DNA of 37,914 nucleotides from Klebsiella pneumoniae (GTDB lineage: Bacteria > Myxococcota_A > UBA796 > GCA-2862545): positions 1 through 37,914 of the forward strand of contig CAMASI010000040.1 in the NCBI GenBank assembly GCA_945861065.1. The letters are read 5' to 3'. The notes beneath the pieces were generated by a model, which was not told the DNA's origin, did not search any database, and worked only from the letters and a program-made list of their open reading frames with translations. Position numbers and translations under genes: made by a program. Of the stretch, positions 16,670 to 23,964 are shown piece after piece (within the stretch, counting starts at the first letter, position 1; each line of letters opens with the position of its first letter).

Positions 16670-18174
16670 TGCCGCTTTACGCCCTGGTCCTTTGGCTCGG
16701 ATGCGGCCCGGAAGAAGCGCCGCTTCCGCCGCCGGCGACCGACGCCGACACGGATACCGATTCAGATTCCGACACCGACGCCGACGTCGATACGGATGGC
16801 GGCAGCGACACGGATTCCGGGACGGACACGGGCACGGACACCGACACCGAGCCGCCGGCCACCTTCTCGCTTCCAGAATCGACCGACCTGTCCGCGCTGA
16901 CGTGGACCGAGGCCTTCGAAGCGCTCCACCTCAAGATCGTCGCAGAATACGCCTACAGCGCCCACAAGACGCTCGATCTCACGGCGATCCATGACCTCGT
17001 CGCCGCAGAGATGCTCATCGCGGAAACGGCAGACGACCCTAACCTGTACTACGCAGCCCTTCGCCACTACGTCTTCGCAATCCCAGACGGGCAAGCCAGC
17101 CTCTCGGGCAACGACCACGGTGTCATCGACGACTACATCGAAGGGTCCTATGGCCTGCAGTTGGTTACACTCGACGACGGCCGGACCATTGTGACGGCCG
17201 TCGCACCGGACTCGTTGGCAGAAGACGCTGGATTGGCGCCCGGCACAGAGATCGTAGCGTGGAATAGCCTCCCGATCGCAGACGCGCTGGCGGCCGTCGA
17301 TGTGCGTTGGGGCGAGCGCCCCGCCGCAACCCTGTCGGACCTCGCCAGCCTACAACATCGTCTGCTGGTGCGCGGCCCCGACGGAGCCACCGCCACTGTG
17401 ACGTTCATCAACCCGGTGTTCAGCTTGTCGACCGTGGACCTCGACGCCACGGACGACAACGGCCTCGGACTTTCTTTGAGCACGCCGTGGCCGGTCTTGG
17501 CGCCCGATCAGGTCATCGCCATTGAACCGCTGAGTCCTACCACCGCCACGTTGCGCATCAACTACGTGGCCGCATTGCTGGAGGGCGAAGTACGCGACGC
17601 CTTCATTCAACTCGATGACCTCGATGCCGACGGGTTGGTCCTGGATCTGCGGGGCTGTGACGGCGTCAATCACGCTTCCGGTGCCGAGATGATCTCACCG
17701 CTCTTCGAAGTGGGCACCTTTTTCGAAACACAGTTGTTCATGAACCTCGTCACCGGCACGCTGGAGCACGACGTGGACAACCCCGATGACACCATAGAAA
17801 TCCCCATTCCCGTTCAGACCTGGAAGGGGCCCGTGGTCGTGCTCGTCAACAGCGGCACCGTGGGTCCCTGTGAACTGATGGCGACCGCAGTCGCCGCGCT
17901 TCCGAACACGGCCGTCGTCGGCTTCGACAACACCCACGGGTCTCCGGGCCTGCCCGGTGGCAGCGCCTTCCTCCCTGAAGGGCTCATCGTGAGTTGGCCA
18001 ATCGGCGCGCCCGCCGCGGTGGACGACCAACTCGTGTTGGCGCCTGAACAAGACGGCATTGGCGGCGTCCCCCTCACACATCCGATTCCGCGCGACGAGG
18101 CCCGTGCCATCGACCAAATGGCTGGCGTGGACGTGGAAATGGTGTACGCTTCGGAAATCCTTCTCGACCTGTGA
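16669..18174 (+). CDS. S41-peptidase-like lipoprotein, probably catalytically inactive
   Basis: A 501-residue protein. ATG 16669 sits four bases after AGGAGG and gives the short signal MPLYALVLWLGCG (Cys12, with Trp rather than Leu at -3), then a Thr/Asp/Ser linker to about residue 60. A PDZ-like part follows (YGLQLVTLDDGRTIVTAVAP, EDAGLAPGTEIVAWN, about 155-205), then a C-terminal-processing-peptidase core with VLDLRGCDGVNHASGAEM. In Tsp/CtpA the catalytic Ser is the middle one of SASAS and the Lys lies in FGKG. Here the aligned stretches read GTVGPCEL (Gly399 at the Ser site) and THGSPG, so both residues seem lost. It could be a binding protein; Ser395 or Cys401 as a shifted nucleophile is less likely. 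Confidence 0.7.
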   Translation: MPLYALVLWLGCGPEEAPLPPPATDADTDTDSDSDTDADVDTDGGSDTDSGTDTGTDTDTEPPATFSLPESTDLSALTWTEAFEALHLKIVAEYAYSAHKTLDLTAIHDLVAAEMLIAETADDPNLYYAALRHYVFAIPDGQASLSGNDHGVIDDYIEGSYGLQLVTLDDGRTIVTAVAPDSLAEDAGLAPGTEIVAWNSLPIADALAAVDVRWGERPAATLSDLASLQHRLLVRGPDGATATVTFINPVFSLSTVDLDATDDNGLGLSLSTPWPVLAPDQVIAIEPLSPTTATLRINYVAALLEGEVRDAFIQLDDLDADGLVLDLRGCDGVNHASGAEMISPLFEVGTFFETQLFMNLVTGTLEHDVDNPDDTIEIPIPVQTWKGPVVVLVNSGTVGPCELMATAVAALPNTAVVGFDNTHGSPGLPGGSAFLPEGLIVSWPIGAPAAVDDQLVLAPEQDGIGGVPLTHPIPRDEARAIDQMAGVDVEMVYASEILLDL

Positions 18175-19226
18175 TTGACTCCCTCACCCTGACATTGCCC
18201 GACGATTGGCACGCGCACCTGCGGGACGGTGAACTGCTACGGGCGGTGCTTCCAGCCACCGCGGCCCACTTCGGGCGTGCCATCGCGATGCCGAACCTCG
18301 TGGCGCCAGTGGTCACCGCGGCGGACGGCCGAGCTTACCGCCAGCGCATTCTCGACGCGCTGCCCCCTGGTGCGCAATTTGAACCGCTCATCGTCGGCTA
18401 CTTGACCGACACGACCCAGAAATCCGACGTTTTGGCTGGGTTCGCCGAAGGTACTTTCCTTGGCATGAAACTGTACCCCGCACACGCCACAACCCATTCG
18501 GCCGCGGGGGTTTCGGACATCGGCGCCATCACGTCCGTCCTAGAAGCCATGGCCAGCGTGGGTATGCCACTCTTGGTGCACGCCGAGGTCACCGACCCCG
18601 ACGTAGACGTGTTCGATCGCGAAGCCGTATTTGTCGATCGTGTGCTGGCGCCCCTACACGAACGGTTGCCCACGCTCCCCGTCGTGCTCGAACACGTGAC
18701 GTCCACCATCGGCGTGGCCTGGGTCCAATCGACGTCCCGTAAGGTGGCGGCAACCATCACGCCCCATCACCTGCTGTGGACGCGCAACGCCTTATTTGCC
18801 GGTGGCCTCCGCCCGCATTGTTGGTGTTTACCGGTCGTGAAGACGGCAGCCGATCGCCAAGCCTTACGCGAGGCCGCTTGCTCCGGGGACCCGCGCTTTT
18901 TTTTGGGGACAGATTCCGCCCCCCATGTCGTGGCACACAAGGAGCGGGACGGGGGTGCCGCGGGGGTTTTCAATGCACCCACCGCGCTAAGCGCCTACGC
19001 AATGGTATTCGACGAGATGGGGGCGCTTCCTGCATTGGAGGCATTTGCGAGCCAGTCTGGGCCCGCGTTTTACGGGCTGCAGCCCAACCCAACGACTGTG
19101 ACGCTGACCCGTCAAGCCTGGACGGCACCCTCAACCATCGGCGGCGTTCGGGTGTTTCTCGGGGGCGAACAATTGCCTTTTACCGTCCAACGCACCACGA
19201 CGGTCCGACCGTCACCCGCGCGGTGA
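18171..19226 (+). CDS. pyrC: Dihydroorotase, class II
   Basis: A 351-residue zinc amidohydrolase that cyclises carbamoyl-aspartate to dihydroorotate in pyrimidine synthesis. Metal ligands fall where Escherichia coli PyrC has them: WHAHLRDG (His14, His16), GMKLYPAH (Lys100, the carboxylated lysine), LLVHAEV (His137), VLEHVT (His175) and LGTDSAPH (Asp248). Length and motifs are typical, so it should be active. The start is GTG 18171, overlapping the TGA of the preceding gene as GTGA. A short extension of about ten residues past the usual C-terminus ends in Pro-Ser-Pro-Ala-Arg. The stop abuts the stop of the opposing TPR gene within TGATCA. Confidence 0.94.
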   Translation: MIDSLTLTLPDDWHAHLRDGELLRAVLPATAAHFGRAIAMPNLVAPVVTAADGRAYRQRILDALPPGAQFEPLIVGYLTDTTQKSDVLAGFAEGTFLGMKLYPAHATTHSAAGVSDIGAITSVLEAMASVGMPLLVHAEVTDPDVDVFDREAVFVDRVLAPLHERLPTLPVVLEHVTSTIGVAWVQSTSRKVAATITPHHLLWTRNALFAGGLRPHCWCLPVVKTAADRQALREAACSGDPRFFLGTDSAPHVVAHKERDGGAAGVFNAPTALSAYAMVFDEMGALPALEAFASQSGPAFYGLQPNPTTVTLTRQAWTAPSTIGGVRVFLGGEQLPFTVQRTTTVRPSPAR

Positions 19227-20513
19227 TCAATCAGGAACTTTTCCCGCTTTACGTGCCTGCTCCAACCTGTTTAGAGCCGCCTTCGCGCGTTCGTTTCCGT
19301 CAATTCCAGCCGCCGACTTCCACGACACCTCGGCTTCGTCGAACCGCTTCAGGTGGTGGTAGGTCTGACCCAGTCTGAAAAAAGCCGCGGATTTCTGGTA
19401 CTTTTCCATATATTCAGAATTCAGATAAGTCTTGTATTCCGTGCCCGCCTTCTCCCACTCCAGGCTGGTTTGATAGGCAACACCCTTCCAGTAGTGCGCG
19501 CGGCGGTTGGACGGGTCGTCCGCCAAAACCTCGTCGAACATTGCAAGCGCATTCGGTACCTTCTTCATATAGAGATAGGTCGAACCGACAAGCAAGTTGT
19601 TCACTACGTTGTCTGGGTAGGACCGGCGGTTGGTCTGCAGGCAAGAAAGGGCATTCTTCAGGTTGCCCTCTTCCAGCCATGTGAACGCAAGCGCAAGCGT
19701 GGCGGCCGGTCCGAGAAAAACGCCACGCGCTTCGACGAGCTGCATCTGCGCGACGCCCTCGGAGCGCCTGTCGGAAAAGTCAGGCAACAAGTTGCTGGAG
19801 AGGGTCACGACCGAGCGCCAATAGTTGTACATGCCATCGGCAATTTTCAGGTCCGCAAAATCAGGTGCCAGAGCATTCGCTTTCTGGATGTGGTCCATCG
19901 CAGAAAAGGCATCCTGTAACGCCGACAAGTAGCTTCCCTTTCGCATGGTGTGGATGCTGTCAACGCCAACGACCGCGGCCAGGAGGAAATGTTCCCATGC
20001 CTCGTTGCCAGGAATCTTCACCGCGGCTTCCAGGCCGGCCTTCGCTCGTTTAGCCGCCGCGGCATATTCTACGTCATACCGAAAATCGAAGTTTTCTAAC
20101 ATCCGCGCCTGCCACACAAGCGCCTCGGAGACTGGCCCTAAGGCAGTATTAGGCCATGTTTTTTCCAGTCCGTGGAAATGCGCAATCGCCTGGTTGTATT
20201 GCCGCCGATACACAAGCTCCACGCCTTGCTGGATGCCAGCGATCAGTGCGACATCCATCTTCAACGCTTGCGCGCCGGAGTACGCGGAGGTGGGATGCGG
20301 CAGCTTGCCCAGTTGTTCGTAGCTCATCCCCTGCAACGCCTTGATCTGCGGCACAGGCGGAAACGTGACCGTCGTTGAGGCCTTGAGAGGCGCGGCTTTT
20401 CGGCCCGTCACCGTTTCCGCAACCCCTTCTTCTGGGGCGACTTCGGGCGGATCCGCTGCGAGCGCCGGCCTGCCGAGCCACAACATAGGGCAAATGACCC
20501 ATCCGATCTTCAT
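19227..20513 (-). CDS. Exported tetratricopeptide-repeat protein
   Basis: A 428-residue protein with a signal peptide (MKIGWVICPMLWLGRPALA, cleavage likely before Ala-Asp-Pro-Pro). The body contains TPR-like helix pairs, clearest at the C-terminus: NNLLVGSTYLYMKKVPNAL, RRAHYWKGVAYQTSLEWEKA, and SAAFFRLGQTYHHLKRFDEA. Such proteins scaffold protein-protein contacts, here presumably in the periplasm. The central region (LPDFSDRRSEGVAQMQLVEA) is conserved-looking but not recognised. ATG 20513 overlaps the gshB stop as ATGA and has the signal right after it, so I prefer it to longer frames. It is the last gene of the rpmH operon. Confidence 0.75.
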   Translation of the reverse strand: MKIGWVICPMLWLGRPALAADPPEVAPEEGVAETVTGRKAAPLKASTTVTFPPVPQIKALQGMSYEQLGKLPHPTSAYSGAQALKMDVALIAGIQQGVELVYRRQYNQAIAHFHGLEKTWPNTALGPVSEALVWQARMLENFDFRYDVEYAAAAKRAKAGLEAAVKIPGNEAWEHFLLAAVVGVDSIHTMRKGSYLSALQDAFSAMDHIQKANALAPDFADLKIADGMYNYWRSVVTLSSNLLPDFSDRRSEGVAQMQLVEARGVFLGPAATLALAFTWLEEGNLKNALSCLQTNRRSYPDNVVNNLLVGSTYLYMKKVPNALAMFDEVLADDPSNRRAHYWKGVAYQTSLEWEKAGTEYKTYLNSEYMEKYQKSAAFFRLGQTYHHLKRFDEAEVSWKSAAGIDGNERAKAALNRLEQARKAGKVPD

Positions 20514-21466
20514 CGTTCGTTCCCTCGTGTTTCGTTTTGGGCGAGCGCCACCACCACGTCGAGCAGCTCGGAGGCGAGATCGCGCCCGGTCCACCGACTG
20601 ATTTCTTGAATGCCGGTCGGCGAAGTGACGTTGATCTCTGTCAGGTATTCGCCGATCACGTCGATGCCCACGAACACTTGACCGCTTTGGCGAAGTGTCG
20701 GACCTACCGCCGCACAGATGGCCAGGTCGCGTGCCGTGAGATCACAGGGCAGGGCGGTACCTCCGACATGAAGATTCGCCCTGTGCTCCTGCGCATGCGG
20801 CCGCCGGAGCACAGCGCCCGCGGGCTCGCCGTTGAACAGCAAGATCCGCTTGTCGCCATCTTCAACCTGTTCAATCCACCGTTGGGCGATCAACGGCACC
20901 CGCCCTTCTCTCGTCAGGAGTTCCACCATCGAAGCCAAGTTCCGATCCCCCCGGTGGGTGACCAGAACACCTCGTCCGCCGTTCCCGTCCACCGGCTTGA
21001 GAACCACGGGTCCGCCTACCTCCTCAGCGAAGGCGCGAACCGCATCGACGTTCGACACCACGAGCGTCGTTGGCTGAAATTCAGAGAAACACTCCTGTGT
21101 CCATAGTTTTTCGTGAAAGCGGAGCAAGCCGCCGGCCCGATTGACGACGGGCGCCTGGCACGCGGCAAGAATGCGAACCGCACTCAAGTAGGCGTCGTCC
21201 GTGGGCGGATCCTTGCGCATCCACACCACGTCAAACGCGTCCAAAGAACCCGACGCGGCCGCCAACGTGTCGAACCAAGGTGCGGACCGCTTGGCCACGA
21301 CCGAAAACCATGTCGCGCTGGGGCGCCCATCCCGTAGCCACAGGCGGTCGATCGTGGTGAAAGCGGTGTCCCAACCCCGATCCGCTGCGGCCAACATCAG
21401 GGCATAGGTAGAATCGCCGGCGACAACGATGCGTTCGAGCGGGTCCATCACGAACAACGACCGCAC
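20510..21466 (-). CDS. gshB: Glutathione synthetase
   Basis: A 318-residue ATP-grasp enzyme that joins gamma-glutamylcysteine and glycine. The start MRSLFVMDPLERI and DSTYALMLAAADRGW match the N-terminal domain of bacterial GshB; MRKDPPTDDAYL, the ATP-grasp segment GPVVLKPVDGNGGRGVL, RILLFNGEPAGAVLRR and the terminal EINVTSPTGIQEI are all typical. GTG 21466 follows GGAG by five bases. It lies 26 bp after mnmE, and its stop overlaps the next gene, so it belongs to the rpmH-led operon. No gamma-glutamylcysteine synthetase gene is present in the window. Confidence 0.92.
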   Translation of the reverse strand: MRSLFVMDPLERIVVAGDSTYALMLAAADRGWDTAFTTIDRLWLRDGRPSATWFSVVAKRSAPWFDTLAAASGSLDAFDVVWMRKDPPTDDAYLSAVRILAACQAPVVNRAGGLLRFHEKLWTQECFSEFQPTTLVVSNVDAVRAFAEEVGGPVVLKPVDGNGGRGVLVTHRGDRNLASMVELLTREGRVPLIAQRWIEQVEDGDKRILLFNGEPAGAVLRRPHAQEHRANLHVGGTALPCDLTARDLAICAAVGPTLRQSGQVFVGIDVIGEYLTEINVTSPTGIQEISRWTGRDLASELLDVVVALAQNETRGNER

Positions 21467-21492
21467 GTCAACTCCGCATGCCGACTAACCGC

Positions 21493-22806
21493 TCATTTGC
21501 CGATGCAGAACCGCGCGAAAACTGCGTCGAGCACGGCCTCGCGCGCTTCGAATCCCGCCATCCCGTCCAGATCCGCAATCGCTTCGACCAAATCGTCCCC
21601 GGCTGCGGCGGGCCCCGCTTCCTCAAGAGACCGCGTCGCAGCTCGCGCGCCTCGGGCCACACAGCGCAACAGGTCGCGTTGCCGGGTCGACGCGATCGCG
21701 ATGGCCGGCGCCACACCGATGAGGCGATCGACGAGGCAGGCGACCAGCGTCGTCACCCCGAGGCCTGTGGCCGCTGACACAGAGATGGCATGTTCCGGTA
21801 CGAGACGGGCGCCGAGGTCCGCTCGGTTGACGGCGGTAACCGGCTGTACAGAAGCGAGCCTGGCCATGAGCGCCAACTCGACTTCGCTCGGGCCCAGTAC
21901 ATGCCCCGCCAGCAGCAGCAACACGAGATCCGCTTCCTCGATCACCCGGGACGCGAAGGCAAGTCCAAGCGCTTCGACCGGGTCGTCGGTCTGTCGCTCA
22001 CCCGCCGTGTCGTACAGCGTCACCGCCAAATCACCGAGCTGCACCCGGGCTTCGACGACGTCTCGCGTGGTGCCGGGTGACGCATGCACCAGCGCACGCT
22101 CCGTCCCAACCAACGCATTGAAGAGCGACGATTTGCCCGCGTTGGCTTCGCCCACGACCACCACCGAAGCGCCCTCCACCCTGCGGCTTCCGGCGACACA
22201 GGTGTCAGCCAACGCGTCCGCCGCGTCCGCGACGGCAAGCAACCGGGAGATCAGTGTTCCGTCGTCCACGTCCACAAGGTCATCGCCCGCCCAATCCAAG
22301 CGGGCGACCAATTCGGCCGAGGCGTCCAACAGCCTGTGACGAATGTCTAATAAGCAAGCGCTGAGACGTCCGTCGAGCGCCATTCTCGCGACGTCGCAAC
22401 CCGAAACGCTGGTGGCGCGAACGACCTGATCCACAGCCTCGGCCGCGACCAGGTCGAGTCGACCGTGTTCGACCGCCCTGCGGGTAAACTCGCCTGGACG
22501 GGCGAGTCGCGCACCCCCATCCACGGCAGCCGCAAGCAAAGCGTCCACCACGACAGGGTTGCCGTGGGGTGTCAGCTCAACGACGTCTTCGCCCGTGGAC
22601 GTGTGGGGTCCAGGTCGCCACAAGGCCATGCCCTCGTCGAGCACCCTCCCGGCAACCAGAAAGCGCACGAACACCGACTTTTGCGGAGGCAAGTCGCGAT
22701 GTACCAGCCTACGTGCGATGTCGGCGACGCCGTCCCCGGACATGCGCAACATCGCGACGGCCGAACGGCCTCGCGGTGTGGCACAGGCCACGATGGGGGA
22801 GCCCAC
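21493..22806 (-). CDS. mnmE: tRNA modification GTPase MnmE
   Basis: A 437-residue GTPase that, with MnmG, adds the carboxymethylaminomethyl group to wobble uridine-34 of tRNAs. The N-terminal tetrahydrofolate-binding domain begins at residue 4 (PIVACATPRGRSAVAMLRMSG). The G domain has G1 GEANAGKSS (219-227), G2 GTTRD, and G3 DTAG (266-269). G4 reads NRAD (327-330) instead of the usual NKxD. The C-terminus is the diagnostic Cys-Ile-Gly-Lys. GTG 22806 shares one base with the stop of jag (TAGTG). The position after yidC and jag is the usual origin-proximal arrangement. Confidence 0.93.
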   Translation of the reverse strand: MGSPIVACATPRGRSAVAMLRMSGDGVADIARRLVHRDLPPQKSVFVRFLVAGRVLDEGMALWRPGPHTSTGEDVVELTPHGNPVVVDALLAAAVDGGARLARPGEFTRRAVEHGRLDLVAAEAVDQVVRATSVSGCDVARMALDGRLSACLLDIRHRLLDASAELVARLDWAGDDLVDVDDGTLISRLLAVADAADALADTCVAGSRRVEGASVVVVGEANAGKSSLFNALVGTERALVHASPGTTRDVVEARVQLGDLAVTLYDTAGERQTDDPVEALGLAFASRVIEEADLVLLLLAGHVLGPSEVELALMARLASVQPVTAVNRADLGARLVPEHAISVSAATGLGVTTLVACLVDRLIGVAPAIAIASTRQRDLLRCVARGARAATRSLEEAGPAAAGDDLVEAIADLDGMAGFEAREAVLDAVFARFCIGK

Positions 22807-23951
22807 TACTCGGGGATGACCTGGACGAATTTCCGGACCACTTCTCGGCCCGACGCGTCCGCTATGGTCTTCTCTTCCGACTGGCTGCGCACGCCCGGGA
22901 TCTCCGCGATCTCGAGGTGCACCAACCGGCGGTCATAGCTGTTGAGCTCAAGGTTGATGGTGATGCTCTTGCCGCTCTCGCGCGCCTTCTCCGCTGCACG
23001 ACGGGCGAGCTTTTGAAGGTTTTCAGCCGCATAACGACCGCGCTCACCTGCGCCGCCACCGTCTGCGTCGTCGCGACGGTTCTCTTCCCGAGGAGGACGG
23101 GCCTCCCGGCTGTCTCGCTCCCGAGGGGGACGGGGCTCACGGGCCTCACGAGGCTCGCGATCCTCACGTTGCGTTTGGCGCTCACCTTGGGGCCGGTCGT
23201 CGGCAATGTCTACGTCCACGACCAGTTCACCGAAGTCCCGCTGCAGTACCAACGCGAGCAAGTGACGAACGGCGCCGAGTGTGGCGCCTCGCTTTCCGAC
23301 GAGCCGTCCGGCACGTTCCGCCGCCACCGAGAGGTGCACCCGGCCTTCTTCCCCCGTGCCCGCAACCGTACCCTGGATTCCCATGTGGTTGAGCAGGGTG
23401 TTGAACCACGATTCCGCGCGGGTCGACGCGTCAGTCACGCCGGCTGCGGGGCTGCGAACGCGCTCCGGCTTCCGAGAGTCGTCGCCGTCAGAACCCTCTG
23501 CCGCCAAACGAGGCTCACGAGGCTCACGAGGCGGGCGAGGCGGGCGAGGCGCGCGCGCCGAATCCCTGTCGCCACGAGGCTGCCGATCTCGGCCACCCCG
23601 GTCGCCACGGTCGGGACGGTCGCCCCGTTCGGGACGGTCACCACGGTCGTCGCGACGTTCTTCCCTGGCTTCCTGCTGCCGAGGCTCATCTGCCTGCGGT
23701 CTCGGTTCCCGCGGGGCGGTCTCGGCCGGACGCGCGGGTCTGGCTGGAGCGTCGCCTTCTCCGACCCAGGCAACGACACGAACGGTACGGCGCGCGACCG
23801 AACCCCCGTCGTTGTTTCGGAAATGGGCCATGTCGATGTCGTAGCGGACGCGCGCGCGGTCCACTCCCAACTCAACCGCAGCGGCATCGACCGCGCGAGC
23901 CACATCGGCGCCTTCTACGCCCACCGTCTTCACTCCTTCGGGAGCAGCCAT
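22806..23951 (-). CDS. jag: Jag/KhpB-type KH-R3H RNA-binding protein with long charged linkers
   Basis: A 381-residue RNA-binding protein. Residues 1-60 form the Jag_N domain, the KH domain has the loop GRLVGKRGATLG (GKRG at 219-222), and the R3H domain has NSYDRRLVHLEIAEI with Arg341 and His345. Between them lie two disordered linkers rich in Arg, Asp, Glu, Pro and Gly (about 66-175 and 252-306), with repeats such as GDRPERGDRPDRGDRGGRD and PREPREPR. Most Jag proteins run 200-300 residues with few such residues between KH and R3H. ATG 23951 lies six bases after AAGGAG; GTG 23954 is too close. It sits 13 bp after yidC, the conserved pairing, and probably links RNA binding to membrane-protein or envelope biogenesis. 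Confidence 0.9.
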   Translation of the reverse strand: MAAPEGVKTVGVEGADVARAVDAAAVELGVDRARVRYDIDMAHFRNNDGGSVARRTVRVVAWVGEGDAPARPARPAETAPREPRPQADEPRQQEAREERRDDRGDRPERGDRPDRGDRGGRDRQPRGDRDSARAPRPPRPPREPREPRLAAEGSDGDDSRKPERVRSPAAGVTDASTRAESWFNTLLNHMGIQGTVAGTGEEGRVHLSVAAERAGRLVGKRGATLGAVRHLLALVLQRDFGELVVDVDIADDRPQGERQTQREDREPREAREPRPPRERDSREARPPREENRRDDADGGGAGERGRYAAENLQKLARRAAEKARESGKSITINLELNSYDRRLVHLEIAEIPGVRSQSEEKTIADASGREVVRKFVQVIPE

Positions 23952-23964
23952 CACATTCTCCTTG

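Noticed and set aside
23500..23660. Short tandem DNA repeats that could suggest a CRISPR or VNTR array
   Set aside because: The repeats are in frame within jag and encode Arg/Asp/Pro motifs; there are no unique spacers.
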